From contig NZ_FOIB01000006.1 in assembly GCF_900111765.1 (NCBI RefSeq), positions 434,001 to 498,000 on the forward strand: 64,000 nucleotides of DNA, in the 5' to 3' direction. The position numbers and the translations under genes were made by a program. Below, in pieces: positions 18,589 through 26,441 of this stretch (its first letter is position 1; each line of letters opens with the position of its first letter). Under the pieces are notes generated by a model that had not been told where the DNA came from, did no database searches, and was given only the letters and a program-made list of their open reading frames with translations. This DNA is from Myxococcus fulvus (GTDB lineage: Bacteria > Myxococcota > Myxococcia > Myxococcales > Myxococcaceae).

Positions 18589-18996
18589 ATGCTCCGCCCC
18601 TTGTCCCTTCCAGCGCGTGCCTGCGCGGCCACCCTCGCGGTGCTGTGGCTGGCGTTGCCGCTGGTGGGGGCGCTCCATTCGGACGAGCACGCGCACCGCT
18701 ACTGTGCGGAGCATCGGGCGTTCGAGGAGCTGGACGATGAGGACCTCCTCGCTTCGTTCACGCGCCAGGGACCCGAGTCAGAGGTCGTGCTCACGGATGG
18801 CGAGGAGGGTGGGGATTCGCATGCGCGGTGTGCCCTGGCCTGGGCACAGGCGCGTCAGGCGGCGTTCCTGCCTTCCGGACTCCTCCTGACCGTCCCTCCC
18901 TCGCGACAGCTCCTCATGCTCGAGGAGTCCGTGGGGTACGGACGTGGCGTTCCGTTGCTGGCGCTCGCACCGAAGGGCTCTCCGCCCGGTCGCTGA
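18589..18996 (+). CDS. Small exported His/Cys-containing protein
   Basis: 135 residues from [11 protein letters not shown] signal peptide ([22 protein letters not shown]) is followed by a putative metal-binding stretch [18 protein letters not shown], then an acidic middle and [19 protein letters not shown]. The pattern of five histidines and one cysteine within 15 residues suggests zinc or another transition metal. It heads a run of genes (rpmG, COG0523 GTPase, DUF1826) associated with zinc limitation, so a periplasmic zinc-binding role is inferred. An in-frame start at 18556 would add 11 residues and destroy promoter spacing. Confidence 0.65.
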   Translation: MLRPLSLPARACAATLAVLWLALPLVGALHSDEHAHRYCAEHRAFEELDDEDLLASFTRQGPESEVVLTDGEEGGDSHARCALAWAQARQAAFLPSGLLLTVPPSRQLLMLEESVGYGRGVPLLALAPKGSPPGR

Positions 18997-19070
18997 GCCG
19001 TCGCACTCCGTCACTTGTCGCGGACCTGGGTCATGCGCCCAGCGCCTCGTCGCGCCCTGGTGCGCGCGTT

Positions 19071-19092
19071 TTTCAATGCCTCTCTTTCAATG
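19071..19092 (+). repeat. TTTCAATG direct repeat in the rpmG leader
   Basis: TTTCAATG occurs at 19071-19078 and 19085-19092, period 14, just before the rpmG ATG at 19101. The same core (TTTTTGCAATCGA) occurs before the first gene of the cluster at 18560. They may be operator sites for a shared regulator such as Zur. Low confidence from sequence alone. Confidence 0.35.
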
Positions 19093-19100
19093 GATTCATC

Positions 19101-19265
19101 ATGCCCAAGGGCAATCGGACCATCGTCCATCTCGTCTCGACCGCGAAGACCGGCTACTTCTACACGACGACGAAGAACAAGCGGAAGTCGCAGGACAAGC
19201 TCCAGCTCAAGAAGTACGACCCGCGCGTGCGCAAGCATGTGCTGTTCGTGGAGGGCAAGCCATGA
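19101..19265 (+). CDS. rpmG: Ribosomal protein bL33, zinc-free (C-minus) form
   Basis: 54 residues, [20 protein letters not shown]... with the typical [29 protein letters not shown] core of 50S protein L33. The two CxxC pairs of zinc-binding L33 are absent; no cysteine is present at all. Many bacteria keep such C-minus paralogues under Zur control so that ribosomes can be built without zinc. The stop overlaps the ATG of the COG0523 GTPase by four bases, an arrangement that strengthens the zinc-starvation reading. Another rpmG copy is expected elsewhere in the genome. Confidence 0.95.
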   Translation: MPKGNRTIVHLVSTAKTGYFYTTTKNKRKSQDKLQLKKYDPRVRKHVLFVEGKP

Positions 19266-20506
19266 GCGAGCCCTCCGTGAAGCGCCGCCTGCCCACCACC
19301 GTCCTCTCCGGCTTCCTCGGCGCGGGGAAGACGACCCTGCTCAATCACATCCTCAACAACCGTGAGGGCCTGCGCGTCGCCGTCATCGTCAACGACATGA
19401 GCGAGGTGAACATCGACGCCCGGCTCGTCCAGGGTGGCGCCTCGCTCAGCCGCGTGGACGAGAAGCTGGTGGAGCTGTCCAACGGCTGCATCTGCTGCAC
19501 GCTCCGGGAGGACCTGCTCGAGGAGGTGGGGCGGCTGGCCCGCGAGGAGCGCTTCGACTACCTGCTCATCGAGTCCACCGGCATCTCCGAGCCGCTGCCG
19601 GTGGCGGAGACCTTCACCTTCGCCGACGAGTCCGGCCACAGCCTGTCCGAGGTGGCGAGGCTGGACACGCTGGTGACGGTGGTGGATGCGCTCAACTTCC
19701 TGCGCGACTGGGAGGGCTCGCAGGGGCTGGCCGAGCGTGGACTGGCGCTGGCCGAGGAGGATGAGCGGACCGTGGTGGACCTGCTGGTGGAGCAGGTGGA
19801 GTTCGCGGACGTGCTGGTGCTGAACAAGACGGACCTGGTCTCCGCCTCCCAGTTGGAGGAGCTGGGTGAGATTCTGCGCAGGCTCAACCCGGAGGCGCGG
19901 CAGGTGCTGGCGGAGCGGGGCAGGGTGCCGCTCGCGGAGGTGCTCGACACCCGGCGCTTCGACTTCGAGCGCGCGAGTCGTGCTCCCGGGTGGCTCAAGG
20001 AGCTTCGCGGTGAGCACATGCCGGAGTCCGAGACGTACGGCATCCGCAGCTTCGTCTTCCGCGGCCGCGTGCCGCTGCATCCCCAGCGCTTCTGGGACTT
20101 CATCCATGGGAGCTGGAAGGGGGTGCTGCGCAGCAAGGGGTTCTTCTGGCTCGCCACCCGGATGGACATCACGGGTGTGTGGGCCCAGGCCGGTGGCGCG
20201 TGCAGCTTCGAGCCCGCGGGACTGTGGTGGGCCGCGGTGCCTCGCGAGGAGTGGCCGGAGGAACCCGAGGCCCAGGCCGAGCTCGAGCGCGAGATGACGG
20301 GGCCGTACGGGGACCGGCGGCAGGAACTGGTCTTCATCACCCGGGATGCGGACCCCGAGGAGGTCCTGGGGCAGCTCGAGGCGTGTCTGCTGACGCCCGC
20401 GGAGCTCGCGCTGGGGCCCTCCGGATGGTCGGCGCTGGAGGACCCCTTCCCGGCGTGGGAGGTGGTGCGCGACGAGGCCCCGGCCGCCGAGGAGCGGAGC
20501 GCCTGA
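19262..20506 (+). CDS. COG0523 CobW-family GTPase, probable zinc metallochaperone
   Basis: 414 residues. Walker [14 protein letters not shown] (17-29), the metal-site motif CICC (76-79) characteristic of COG0523, ESTGISEP (switch region), NKTD guanine-specificity motif ([12 protein letters not shown]), and a C-terminal CobW_C domain ([18 protein letters not shown]). COG0523 proteins bind GTP and zinc or cobalt and deliver metal to client enzymes. Overlaps rpmG by ATGA and the following DUF1826 gene by TGATG. The neighbours place it in the zinc-homeostasis (ZigA/YciC-like) subgroup rather than the cobalamin or nitrile hydratase subgroups. Confidence 0.93.
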   Translation: MSEPSVKRRLPTTVLSGFLGAGKTTLLNHILNNREGLRVAVIVNDMSEVNIDARLVQGGASLSRVDEKLVELSNGCICCTLREDLLEEVGRLAREERFDYLLIESTGISEPLPVAETFTFADESGHSLSEVARLDTLVTVVDALNFLRDWEGSQGLAERGLALAEEDERTVVDLLVEQVEFADVLVLNKTDLVSASQLEELGEILRRLNPEARQVLAERGRVPLAEVLDTRRFDFERASRAPGWLKELRGEHMPESETYGIRSFVFRGRVPLHPQRFWDFIHGSWKGVLRSKGFFWLATRMDITGVWAQAGGACSFEPAGLWWAAVPREEWPEEPEAQAELEREMTGPYGDRRQELVFITRDADPEEVLGQLEACLLTPAELALGPSGWSALEDPFPAWEVVRDEAPAAEERSA

Positions 20507-21156
20507 TGGAGCCCGCCTCGCGGTGGGAGTCACGCGCTCCCGAGTCCTGGTCCGCCTCGCACGTCCTCGTCTGGCAGCCCTCGGAGCTGACGGAAATCTA
20601 TCGCGAGGGCCTCAACCTCTGCGTGTGGCGGCGGGGCCTGGGCTCCGGGCTCAGCCGGTGGTTGGCGTCCCTGTGTGCCCGACACACGCTCCACGTCGTC
20701 GAGCGCGTGGACGCAAGACGCCTGGACTTCCGACGGACGCTCGCGGAGTTGCCGGAGGTGGAGGAGCGCGAGGCCTGGTGTGACGACTTGCGCCTGCTCT
20801 GCCAGGTGTACGCGGACCTCCTCGAGTGCCGGTGGTTGGGCGTACGCCTCACGACGTCGGAGCGGGAGATGTGCCCGCGCTTCCACGTGGACCGGGTCGG
20901 CGTCCGGTTGCTCTGCACCTACGCGGGGCCCGCCACCGAGTGGCTGGAGAACGCGGACGTGCTGCGCGAGGGACTGGGGCCGAAGGGCGAGGTGCTCCGG
21001 CCGGGTGGGCGCGTGCAGCGATTGGAGCGCTTCGATGTGGCGCTATTGAAGGGGGAGGCGTGGCCGGCGAACTCGGGGAACGGCGTCGTCCACCGCTCTC
21101 CGGCGCTCGTGCCAGGGCAGCGGCGCATCATGCTCTCCATCGACGCCGTCGACTGA
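20506..21156 (+). CDS. DUF1826 domain protein
   Basis: 216 residues. Contains the conserved CPRFHVDRVGVRLLCTYAGPATEWL segment of DUF1826 and a C-terminal GNGVVHRSPALVPGQRRIMLSIDAVD, consistent with a cupin-like or 2-oxoglutarate-oxygenase-like metal site (HxD...H). DUF1826 genes are repeatedly found beside COG0523 GTPases in zinc-regulated loci, and here the start overlaps the GTPase stop by one base. It is probably the client or partner of the GTPase; its enzymatic activity is unknown. Confidence 0.88.
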   Translation: MEPASRWESRAPESWSASHVLVWQPSELTEIYREGLNLCVWRRGLGSGLSRWLASLCARHTLHVVERVDARRLDFRRTLAELPEVEEREAWCDDLRLLCQVYADLLECRWLGVRLTTSEREMCPRFHVDRVGVRLLCTYAGPATEWLENADVLREGLGPKGEVLRPGGRVQRLERFDVALLKGEAWPANSGNGVVHRSPALVPGQRRIMLSIDAVD

Positions 21157-21247
21157 AAGGACATGGCCTGCGATAACGGGCAGGCCCTGTCCTCCTGGGC
21201 CGGGGACATGCACCCGGCTTGGGGCCGTGGCGTCAAAGGAGTCGCCG

Positions 21248-22033
21248 ATGGCGTGGGAACTTCGGGTGGCCTCGTACAACGTCCTCGCGGATTCCTACAT
21301 CCGGCCCGAGTGGTTCCCGAACACGCCCGCGCACCTCTTCGAGCCGCGAAGGCGACAGGATGCACTTGCTCGACGCATCCTGTCGCTGGACGCGGACATC
21401 GTGTGTCTACAGGAGGTGGAGTCCCCCTGCTTCGACGCGCTCCAGCGCGCCCTGGCTCCACACGGGTACTCGGGCGTGCTCGCCTTGAAGCAGCAGGGCA
21501 AGCCCGACGGCTGCGCGGTGTTCCATCGTGTGGCGCGACACGCGGGTCACCGGGCGCACTACTTCCAGGACGTGTTGGAGGACGGGCGCGTCTCGGGGCA
21601 CCTGGCGTTGGTCGTCGACTTCGAGATGGGCCAGGACCGCTTGCGCGTGGCGTGTACGCACTTGCGATGGGACCGGCCCGACAGGCCCGTGGCGCTGCAC
21701 CAGGGGATGCAGCAGACCACGGAGCTGCTCGGGGTGGTCGTCCAGGCGGACTTGAGTGCGTTGTGGGTGGTCTGCGGTGACTTCAATGCGCGCCCCGGTG
21801 AGCCGCTGGTACGCGCGTTCACCGAGGCTGGTCTGGCAGATGCCTACCAGGGCCAGCACGCGCCCACGTGCAACGCGAATGGCGAGGCCAAGGCCATCGA
21901 CTTCATCTTCCACTCACGGGCCCTGAGCGCCCGGCCCGTGGCCCCGCCGGTCATCGACGACCTGACGCCACTGCCCTCGGAGCAGGAGCCCTCGGACCAC
22001 CTGCCCCTGGTCGCGACGCTGCGGCAGGCGTGA
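21248..22033 (+). CDS. Endonuclease/exonuclease/phosphatase (EEP) family protein
   Basis: 261 residues from MAWELRVASYNVLADSYIRPEW. Motifs of the magnesium-dependent EEP superfamily are in order: SYNVLAD, CLQEVESP (metal-binding Glu), THLRWDRP, CGDFNARPGEPLV, IDFIFHS and the catalytic SDHLPLVATL. The start region resembles CCR4-type nucleases. No signal peptide, so it acts in the cytosol; substrate (nucleic acid, phosphoinositide or nucleotide) unknown. AAAGGAG at about 21236 supports the ATG at 21248. Confidence 0.9.
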   Translation: MAWELRVASYNVLADSYIRPEWFPNTPAHLFEPRRRQDALARRILSLDADIVCLQEVESPCFDALQRALAPHGYSGVLALKQQGKPDGCAVFHRVARHAGHRAHYFQDVLEDGRVSGHLALVVDFEMGQDRLRVACTHLRWDRPDRPVALHQGMQQTTELLGVVVQADLSALWVVCGDFNARPGEPLVRAFTEAGLADAYQGQHAPTCNANGEAKAIDFIFHSRALSARPVAPPVIDDLTPLPSEQEPSDHLPLVATLRQA

Positions 22034-22055
22034 GGGAATGCCAGTCCGTTCCGCG

Positions 22056-22376
22056 CTAGATGCTGATGATGAAGGGGCCGATCTGGAAGGGTCGATGGTC
22101 GACGCGCAGCGTCTCCCCTCCGCGGTACGGGTCGCCTCGGGAGTTGTGAATCACCGCGTCCTCGTCGAGGAGCAGGACGAAGCGGTGGTAGCCGCCTGGA
22201 TACCAGCGGGCGTGGTGCGCGCAGACGTCAGGTGACGTGAGCACGATGTCGCAATCCTCGGCGGAGCCGATGACGATGCCCGTCTCCCGGGAGCAGCGCG
22301 CTTCCAGGTTGTCGACGTACCGCGTCTCCACCTGCCCGGTTCGGGTGTCCTCGATGTGCACGGCAATCTGGCTCAT
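22056..22376 (-). CDS. Small FHA-like domain protein
   Basis: 106 residues, MSQIAVHIEDTRTGQVETRYVDNLEARCS..., with VIGSAEDCDIVLTSPDVCAHHARWYPGGYHRFVLLLDEDAVIHNSRGDPYRGGETLRVDHRPFQIG. The glycine-strand-D(I/V)VL pattern and a late hairpin resemble a forkhead-associated domain, which binds phosphothreonine, but the canonical S-x-x-H is replaced by CAHH, so phosphopeptide binding is uncertain. Convergent with the EEP gene (22 bases apart). An in-frame extension to 22817 lies over the next gene and is not supported. Confidence 0.65.
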   Translation of the reverse strand: MSQIAVHIEDTRTGQVETRYVDNLEARCSRETGIVIGSAEDCDIVLTSPDVCAHHARWYPGGYHRFVLLLDEDAVIHNSRGDPYRGGETLRVDHRPFQIGPFIISI

Positions 22377-22507
22377 TCGAGGGATTGTAGTGTGTCCGCG
22401 GACCCTCGCGACGTGGTCCCGGAGCCACGTTTCCACCCCGGTGGCCCCCTGGGGTCCCGGGGCACATGGGCGTGGGCGGCGGCATGCCGGCTGCAATTCC
22501 GCGGGGG

Positions 22508-24082
22508 ATGCGGATGACTCGAGGGATGTGGGAGCGCGTATCCAGAGGTCACGGTGCCAGTGTCCTGTTGCTCTGGCTGGGGCTCGGGAGCACGGCGGCC
22601 CTGGCGGTTCCCATCGAGCTCCCCGTGACGAAGGGCACGGTCCTGGTCGAGAAGGCCGACGAACCCGGGTGGAACTCAGGCTCGGTCCAGCGTCTTGCCT
22701 GCGAAGGTCGCTTCTGTCTGTGGCTCGCCGTCGAGGAGTTGGGGGCGTGCTCCTTTGGATATTGCTCCAACATGCAGATGTGGGTGTCGGACCTCGAGGG
22801 AAGGTTCCTGGGCGCAAGTCATGGCATCGACGACCATGCCTCGCGGTCCCTGCGGTTCGTCGACCCCGAGCATGTCGAGGTCGTCACCTGGACCCGGGAT
22901 GAGCTCTTCCATGTCATCGACACGGGGTTGGACCCGCTCCATGTGAACCGGCGAGTCATGAAGGTCTCGCGGGATGGCGCTCGCTTCATCGAGGTGCCGG
23001 GACAGGGGCCTGGATGGACGATGGTCGGCGCTCGGGCCGAGAACATCCCGGGTCACCCCAAGCCTCCCAAGCCTCGGACGGTGAGTGGCGCGCTTCTCGA
23101 GCGAGCCCGTGCCCTGTGTCCCAAGCGCGCGAGCTACGAACCCGTGGAGTATGTCTGTCGGGATGGGATGTGCCTGCTGTTGCTCTCCGGGTTCAAGGCC
23201 AATCCTGACGGCCCGCCCGAAGATGCGACCTGGATGCTGGACGGCCGCGTCCGGGGTCCGTTATGTGTCGTCCTGGTCCAGGGAAAGAAGCTGACCTGGC
23301 TCTCCGCCGCGGAGGATGGGTCCTCGGTCGAGTTGTTGCCTGACTCCTATCGATTCTGGGGCGGCATGGCGGTGCGTGGCGGCGTGGTGCCGGTGCTGGA
23401 ACTCTCCCGAACCCGACCGGGCTACATGGTGTTGGCCGACACCGTGGGCGCAGTCGTCCATGGGAGCCGGCCCTACCCCGTGAGAATCGGACCGTCCGCC
23501 GAGGCCGCGCTCGCCCTGGCCCCCACGGTCCAGGCCTTCACGCAGGCGCAGGTCACCTGGGGCCTCGGGCGCTGGAAGGACGCGGCGGACCTGGCCTTCG
23601 CATGGCGACTGGCGCGCGTGGAGCAAACGCTCGTCCTCCAGGTCGAAGTGCACGACGAGACGGTGGTTCCCCGGGGCACGGGCACAGGGGTGCACTCGGA
23701 CCACCTGGAGTTGACCCTCTGGCAGCACAGGGGATTGGGCTCCCCGCGCCCGGAGACGCGCAAGCTCGGGGTGCTGCTCGGAGCCGGAGGCGAGGTCGAG
23801 GTGCGTGATTGGACGGCGAAGGCCGACGTGATGCTCCCGTTCCTCCAGGGCACCTGGCGGGAGCGTCCCCAGGGGTACGAGGTGACGCTCGTGCTGCCCT
23901 GGGCGGACCTCGGCATGACGGAGCCGCTGACCGCAGTGGGTTTCGTGATGGCTGTGTCGGACGCGGACGTCCGAGGCAAGCAGGAGACCCTGATGGAGCA
24001 GGCGGGGGGGCTGAACCTGTGGTCTGAATACCCGCCGACGATTCTCGAGTACAGCCGCGAGTTCTTTCACCAGATGAACTGA
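22508..24082 (+). CDS. Secreted protein with CBM9/DOMON-like C-terminal domain (copy 1)
   Basis: 524 residues with a signal peptide (GHGASVLLLWLGLGSTAALA|VPIE). The N-terminal half contains paired cysteines (CEGRFCLW, ACSFGYCSNMQ, CPKRASYEPVEYVCRDGMCLLLL), probably disulfide-bonded. The C-terminal ~190 residues (from about AALALAPTVQAFTQAQVTWG) contain DLAFAWRLARVEQTLVLQVEVHDETVVPRGTGTGVHSDHLEL, a CBM9/DOMON-like beta-sandwich pattern used for sugar or haem binding. Strongly similar to the next gene, so a tandem duplication. Exported; function unknown. Confidence 0.75.
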   Translation: MRMTRGMWERVSRGHGASVLLLWLGLGSTAALAVPIELPVTKGTVLVEKADEPGWNSGSVQRLACEGRFCLWLAVEELGACSFGYCSNMQMWVSDLEGRFLGASHGIDDHASRSLRFVDPEHVEVVTWTRDELFHVIDTGLDPLHVNRRVMKVSRDGARFIEVPGQGPGWTMVGARAENIPGHPKPPKPRTVSGALLERARALCPKRASYEPVEYVCRDGMCLLLLSGFKANPDGPPEDATWMLDGRVRGPLCVVLVQGKKLTWLSAAEDGSSVELLPDSYRFWGGMAVRGGVVPVLELSRTRPGYMVLADTVGAVVHGSRPYPVRIGPSAEAALALAPTVQAFTQAQVTWGLGRWKDAADLAFAWRLARVEQTLVLQVEVHDETVVPRGTGTGVHSDHLELTLWQHRGLGSPRPETRKLGVLLGAGGEVEVRDWTAKADVMLPFLQGTWRERPQGYEVTLVLPWADLGMTEPLTAVGFVMAVSDADVRGKQETLMEQAGGLNLWSEYPPTILEYSREFFHQMN

Positions 24083-24148
24083 CGAATGGGTGCTCACGTG
24101 ACAACCCTGTTCCGTGTCTGTTCATCATTCCTGGCCCGTGGAGCCGTG

Positions 24149-25657
24149 ATGAAGCGAGTCCTGTTGCTCTGGCTGTGTTTCGGGAGCACGACGGCCCTGG
24201 CCGCCCCCACCGAGCCTTGGTTCGAGAAGGGCTCGGTCCTGGTCGAGACTCCCGAAGGTGGCGCGTACTACGGGCTGGATACGCAGCGGCGCATCGGTTG
24301 CGAAGGTCGCCTCTGTCTGTGGCACGTGGTCCAGAGCCTTGGCCCCTGCTTCTACGGGCTCTGCACGAACCAGCAGATGGTCCTGTCGGACCTGGAAGGG
24401 AGGTTCCTGGGGGCGGCGTACGACCTCGATGCCTGGGCATCGAACTCCCTGAGATTCATCGACGCGGAGCATGTCGAGGTCGTGACCCAGGGCAGGAACG
24501 AGCCCTTCAACATCCCCGCCGATGGGATGGATCCGACCCAGGTTTCCTGGCAGGTCCTGAAGGTCGCGCCGGATGGCTCACGCTTCACCCAGGCTCCCAG
24601 CCCGATGCCGAAGTGGACGAAGCCCGCGGCACGGCGTGGGAAGGTGCAGGTCGTCTCGAAACCTCCCAAGTCCCTGCCCGTGGACGACGCGCTCCTCGCT
24701 CGGGCTCGGGCCCTGTGTCGCAAGGACCTGCGCTTCATTCCCGTGGACTACGCCTGCCGGGACGGGGCCTGCCTCCTGCTGCTCTCCGGCGTCGAGCCCT
24801 CGCCCGAGGTGGATACCGAGGACGCATCCCCACCGGCGCCGGATGCTCTCAAGGGACCTTTCTGTGGCCTCCTGGTGCGGGGGGATGAGCTCCAGTCGCT
24901 CGGGTTCGACGAGGAGGGGATCGAGGTGGAGGTGTCATCCACCGCGTATGCCTTGTCGGGACCTGTTGGCGCCCGAGGCTCGATGGAGCACATGGAGACG
25001 CTCTCCCGCAGCCGGCCGGGATACATGGTGTTCAGCGACACCGTGGGCGCGGTGGTCGACGGAATCAGGCCGTACCCCGTGCGGTCGGCGCATTCCAAGG
25101 TGGCCGCGCTCGCGTTGGCCCCCACGGTCCAGGCCTACACGTCCGCGCATGTCACCTGGGGGGGGGCTGGCTGGAAGGACGCGGACGACCTGGCTTTCGC
25201 CTGGCGGCTGGCGCGCGTGGGTGAGGCGCTCGCCATCCATGTGGAGGTGCACGATGACAAGGTGGTGCCCCTGGGGACGGGCACCGGTGTGCATTCGGAT
25301 CATGTGGAGCTCACCGTGCAGCGGTCGAGCGCCTCCGCGCTCAAGCTGGGCGTCCTGCTCGCGGCGGGAGGAAAGGTCGAGGCTCGCGACTGGACGGGAG
25401 AGGCGAACACACCCCTTCCTTCCATCCAGGGCACCTGGCGCAGGCGTCCTCAGGGGTACGAGATGACGCTCTCGCTCCCGCTGGCGGGCCTGGGCGTAAC
25501 GGAACCGCGGAGCTCCCTCGGCTTCTCGCTCGCGGTCTCCGACGCGGACGCGCGAGGCAAGCAGGAGACGCTGATGACGCACAGCGGGTCTCTGATGTTC
25601 TGGACCGAGTACCCGCCGAGCATCGACGAGTACCGCCGCCACGGCTCCATGGACTGA
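24149..25657 (+). CDS. Secreted protein with CBM9/DOMON-like C-terminal domain (copy 2)
   Basis: 502 residues, paralogue of the upstream gene: matching signal peptide (VLLLWLCFGSTTALAAP), the same cysteine pairs (CEGRLCLW, PCFYGLCTNQQM, CRKDLRFIPVDYACRDGACLLLL) and the same C-terminal domain (DDLAFAWRLARVGEALAIHVEVHDDKVVPLGTGTGVHSDHVEL). The ATG at 24149 sits at the expected distance before the signal sequence; an upstream in-frame start (24086) would add 21 residues. The two genes are 66 bases apart and probably co-transcribed. Divergence is higher in the N-terminal half, which suggests an old duplication with separate ligands. Confidence 0.75.
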   Translation: MKRVLLLWLCFGSTTALAAPTEPWFEKGSVLVETPEGGAYYGLDTQRRIGCEGRLCLWHVVQSLGPCFYGLCTNQQMVLSDLEGRFLGAAYDLDAWASNSLRFIDAEHVEVVTQGRNEPFNIPADGMDPTQVSWQVLKVAPDGSRFTQAPSPMPKWTKPAARRGKVQVVSKPPKSLPVDDALLARARALCRKDLRFIPVDYACRDGACLLLLSGVEPSPEVDTEDASPPAPDALKGPFCGLLVRGDELQSLGFDEEGIEVEVSSTAYALSGPVGARGSMEHMETLSRSRPGYMVFSDTVGAVVDGIRPYPVRSAHSKVAALALAPTVQAYTSAHVTWGGAGWKDADDLAFAWRLARVGEALAIHVEVHDDKVVPLGTGTGVHSDHVELTVQRSSASALKLGVLLAAGGKVEARDWTGEANTPLPSIQGTWRRRPQGYEMTLSLPLAGLGVTEPRSSLGFSLAVSDADARGKQETLMTHSGSLMFWTEYPPSIDEYRRHGSMD

Positions 25658-25670
25658 CGCGGAGGCGGGG

Positions 25671-26441
25671 CTACTGCATCGTCGTCAGCACGCAGCCCCA
25701 GCCGTCGTAGTCACCCTCGTGGGCCTGGAGGACCTCCAGGATCTCCACCGTCACCTCGTCCGCGCGCCCGTCGGCCAGCGAGTCCTCGCGTGTGAAGGAC
25801 ACGGCCCACCGCGTATCGGGAGGCTCGGGCGCGCGCGGGGCGGAGACCTTGAACCCCTTCTTCGCGAGCTGCCCCCCGGCGCGCTTCGCCTGCTCCTCGC
25901 TGGAGAAGTGCGCGAGATGGTCCACCTCTCGAGCCACCTCACTCCGGTCTCCCTGCTTCGCCAGCAGGTCGAGCAGGCTTCGGTTCGACATCAGGTGGCG
26001 GTGGAGCTCCGGCGGATAGAGCCAGTCGAAGTACACGGCCCACTCCGGGTCCTCCTCCAGCTCCAGCTCCAGCGTGTAGTCACCCTGCACGGGGGTCACC
26101 ACGCGCTGGACCTCGGACTGCGAGACGCCGCGCGGGCCGAAGAAGAACGCCTCCGTGAGGCCCTGCCCCACGCTGCGGCCCACGAAGAGGAACCCCAGCG
26201 CCCCGAGCGCCGGGACGAACGCGTCCTCCAACGCGAAGAGCGCGTCCGACTCCTCCCGCGAGCGCAGGCCATCCGGCCGGGGCGACTTCATCGCCACGCG
26301 CACGGTGAGCCGGAGAGGATGGCTCGGAAGCGGCGCCTGGGACGCCGCCTCCATGTCCAGGAGGAACGACGTGGGGCCGTCCTCCAGCTCCATGAGATAC
26401 GTATCGAAGTTCTCTTCCCACGCCTTCACCGCGCTGCTCAC
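25671..26441 (-). CDS. DUF695-RraB fusion protein
   Basis: 256 residues from a GTG that overlaps the stop of the upstream lipoprotein (GTGA). The N-terminal ~150 residues resemble DUF695 (ENFDTYLMELEDGPTSFLLDMEA, later EWAVYFDWLYPPELHRHLMSNRSLLDLLAKQGD). The C-terminal ~95 residues resemble RraB, the regulator of RNase E: alternating strands with RRVDHLAHF-type spacing and the terminal signature HEGDYDGWGC. RraB binds the C-terminal scaffold of RNase E and lowers its activity. Whether this fusion acts on RNase E in a myxobacterium is an inference from the fold. Confidence 0.75.
   Translation of the reverse strand: MSSAVKAWEENFDTYLMELEDGPTSFLLDMEAASQAPLPSHPLRLTVRVAMKSPRPDGLRSREESDALFALEDAFVPALGALGFLFVGRSVGQGLTEAFFFGPRGVSQSEVQRVVTPVQGDYTLELELEEDPEWAVYFDWLYPPELHRHLMSNRSLLDLLAKQGDRSEVAREVDHLAHFSSEEQAKRAGGQLAKKGFKVSAPRAPEPPDTRWAVSFTREDSLADGRADEVTVEILEVLQAHEGDYDGWGCVLTTMQ

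Noticed and set aside
22376-22817. N-terminal extension of the FHA-like gene to 253 codons
   Set aside because: The extra part lies over the 5' end of a secreted-protein gene with a good signal peptide, and its composition is poor.
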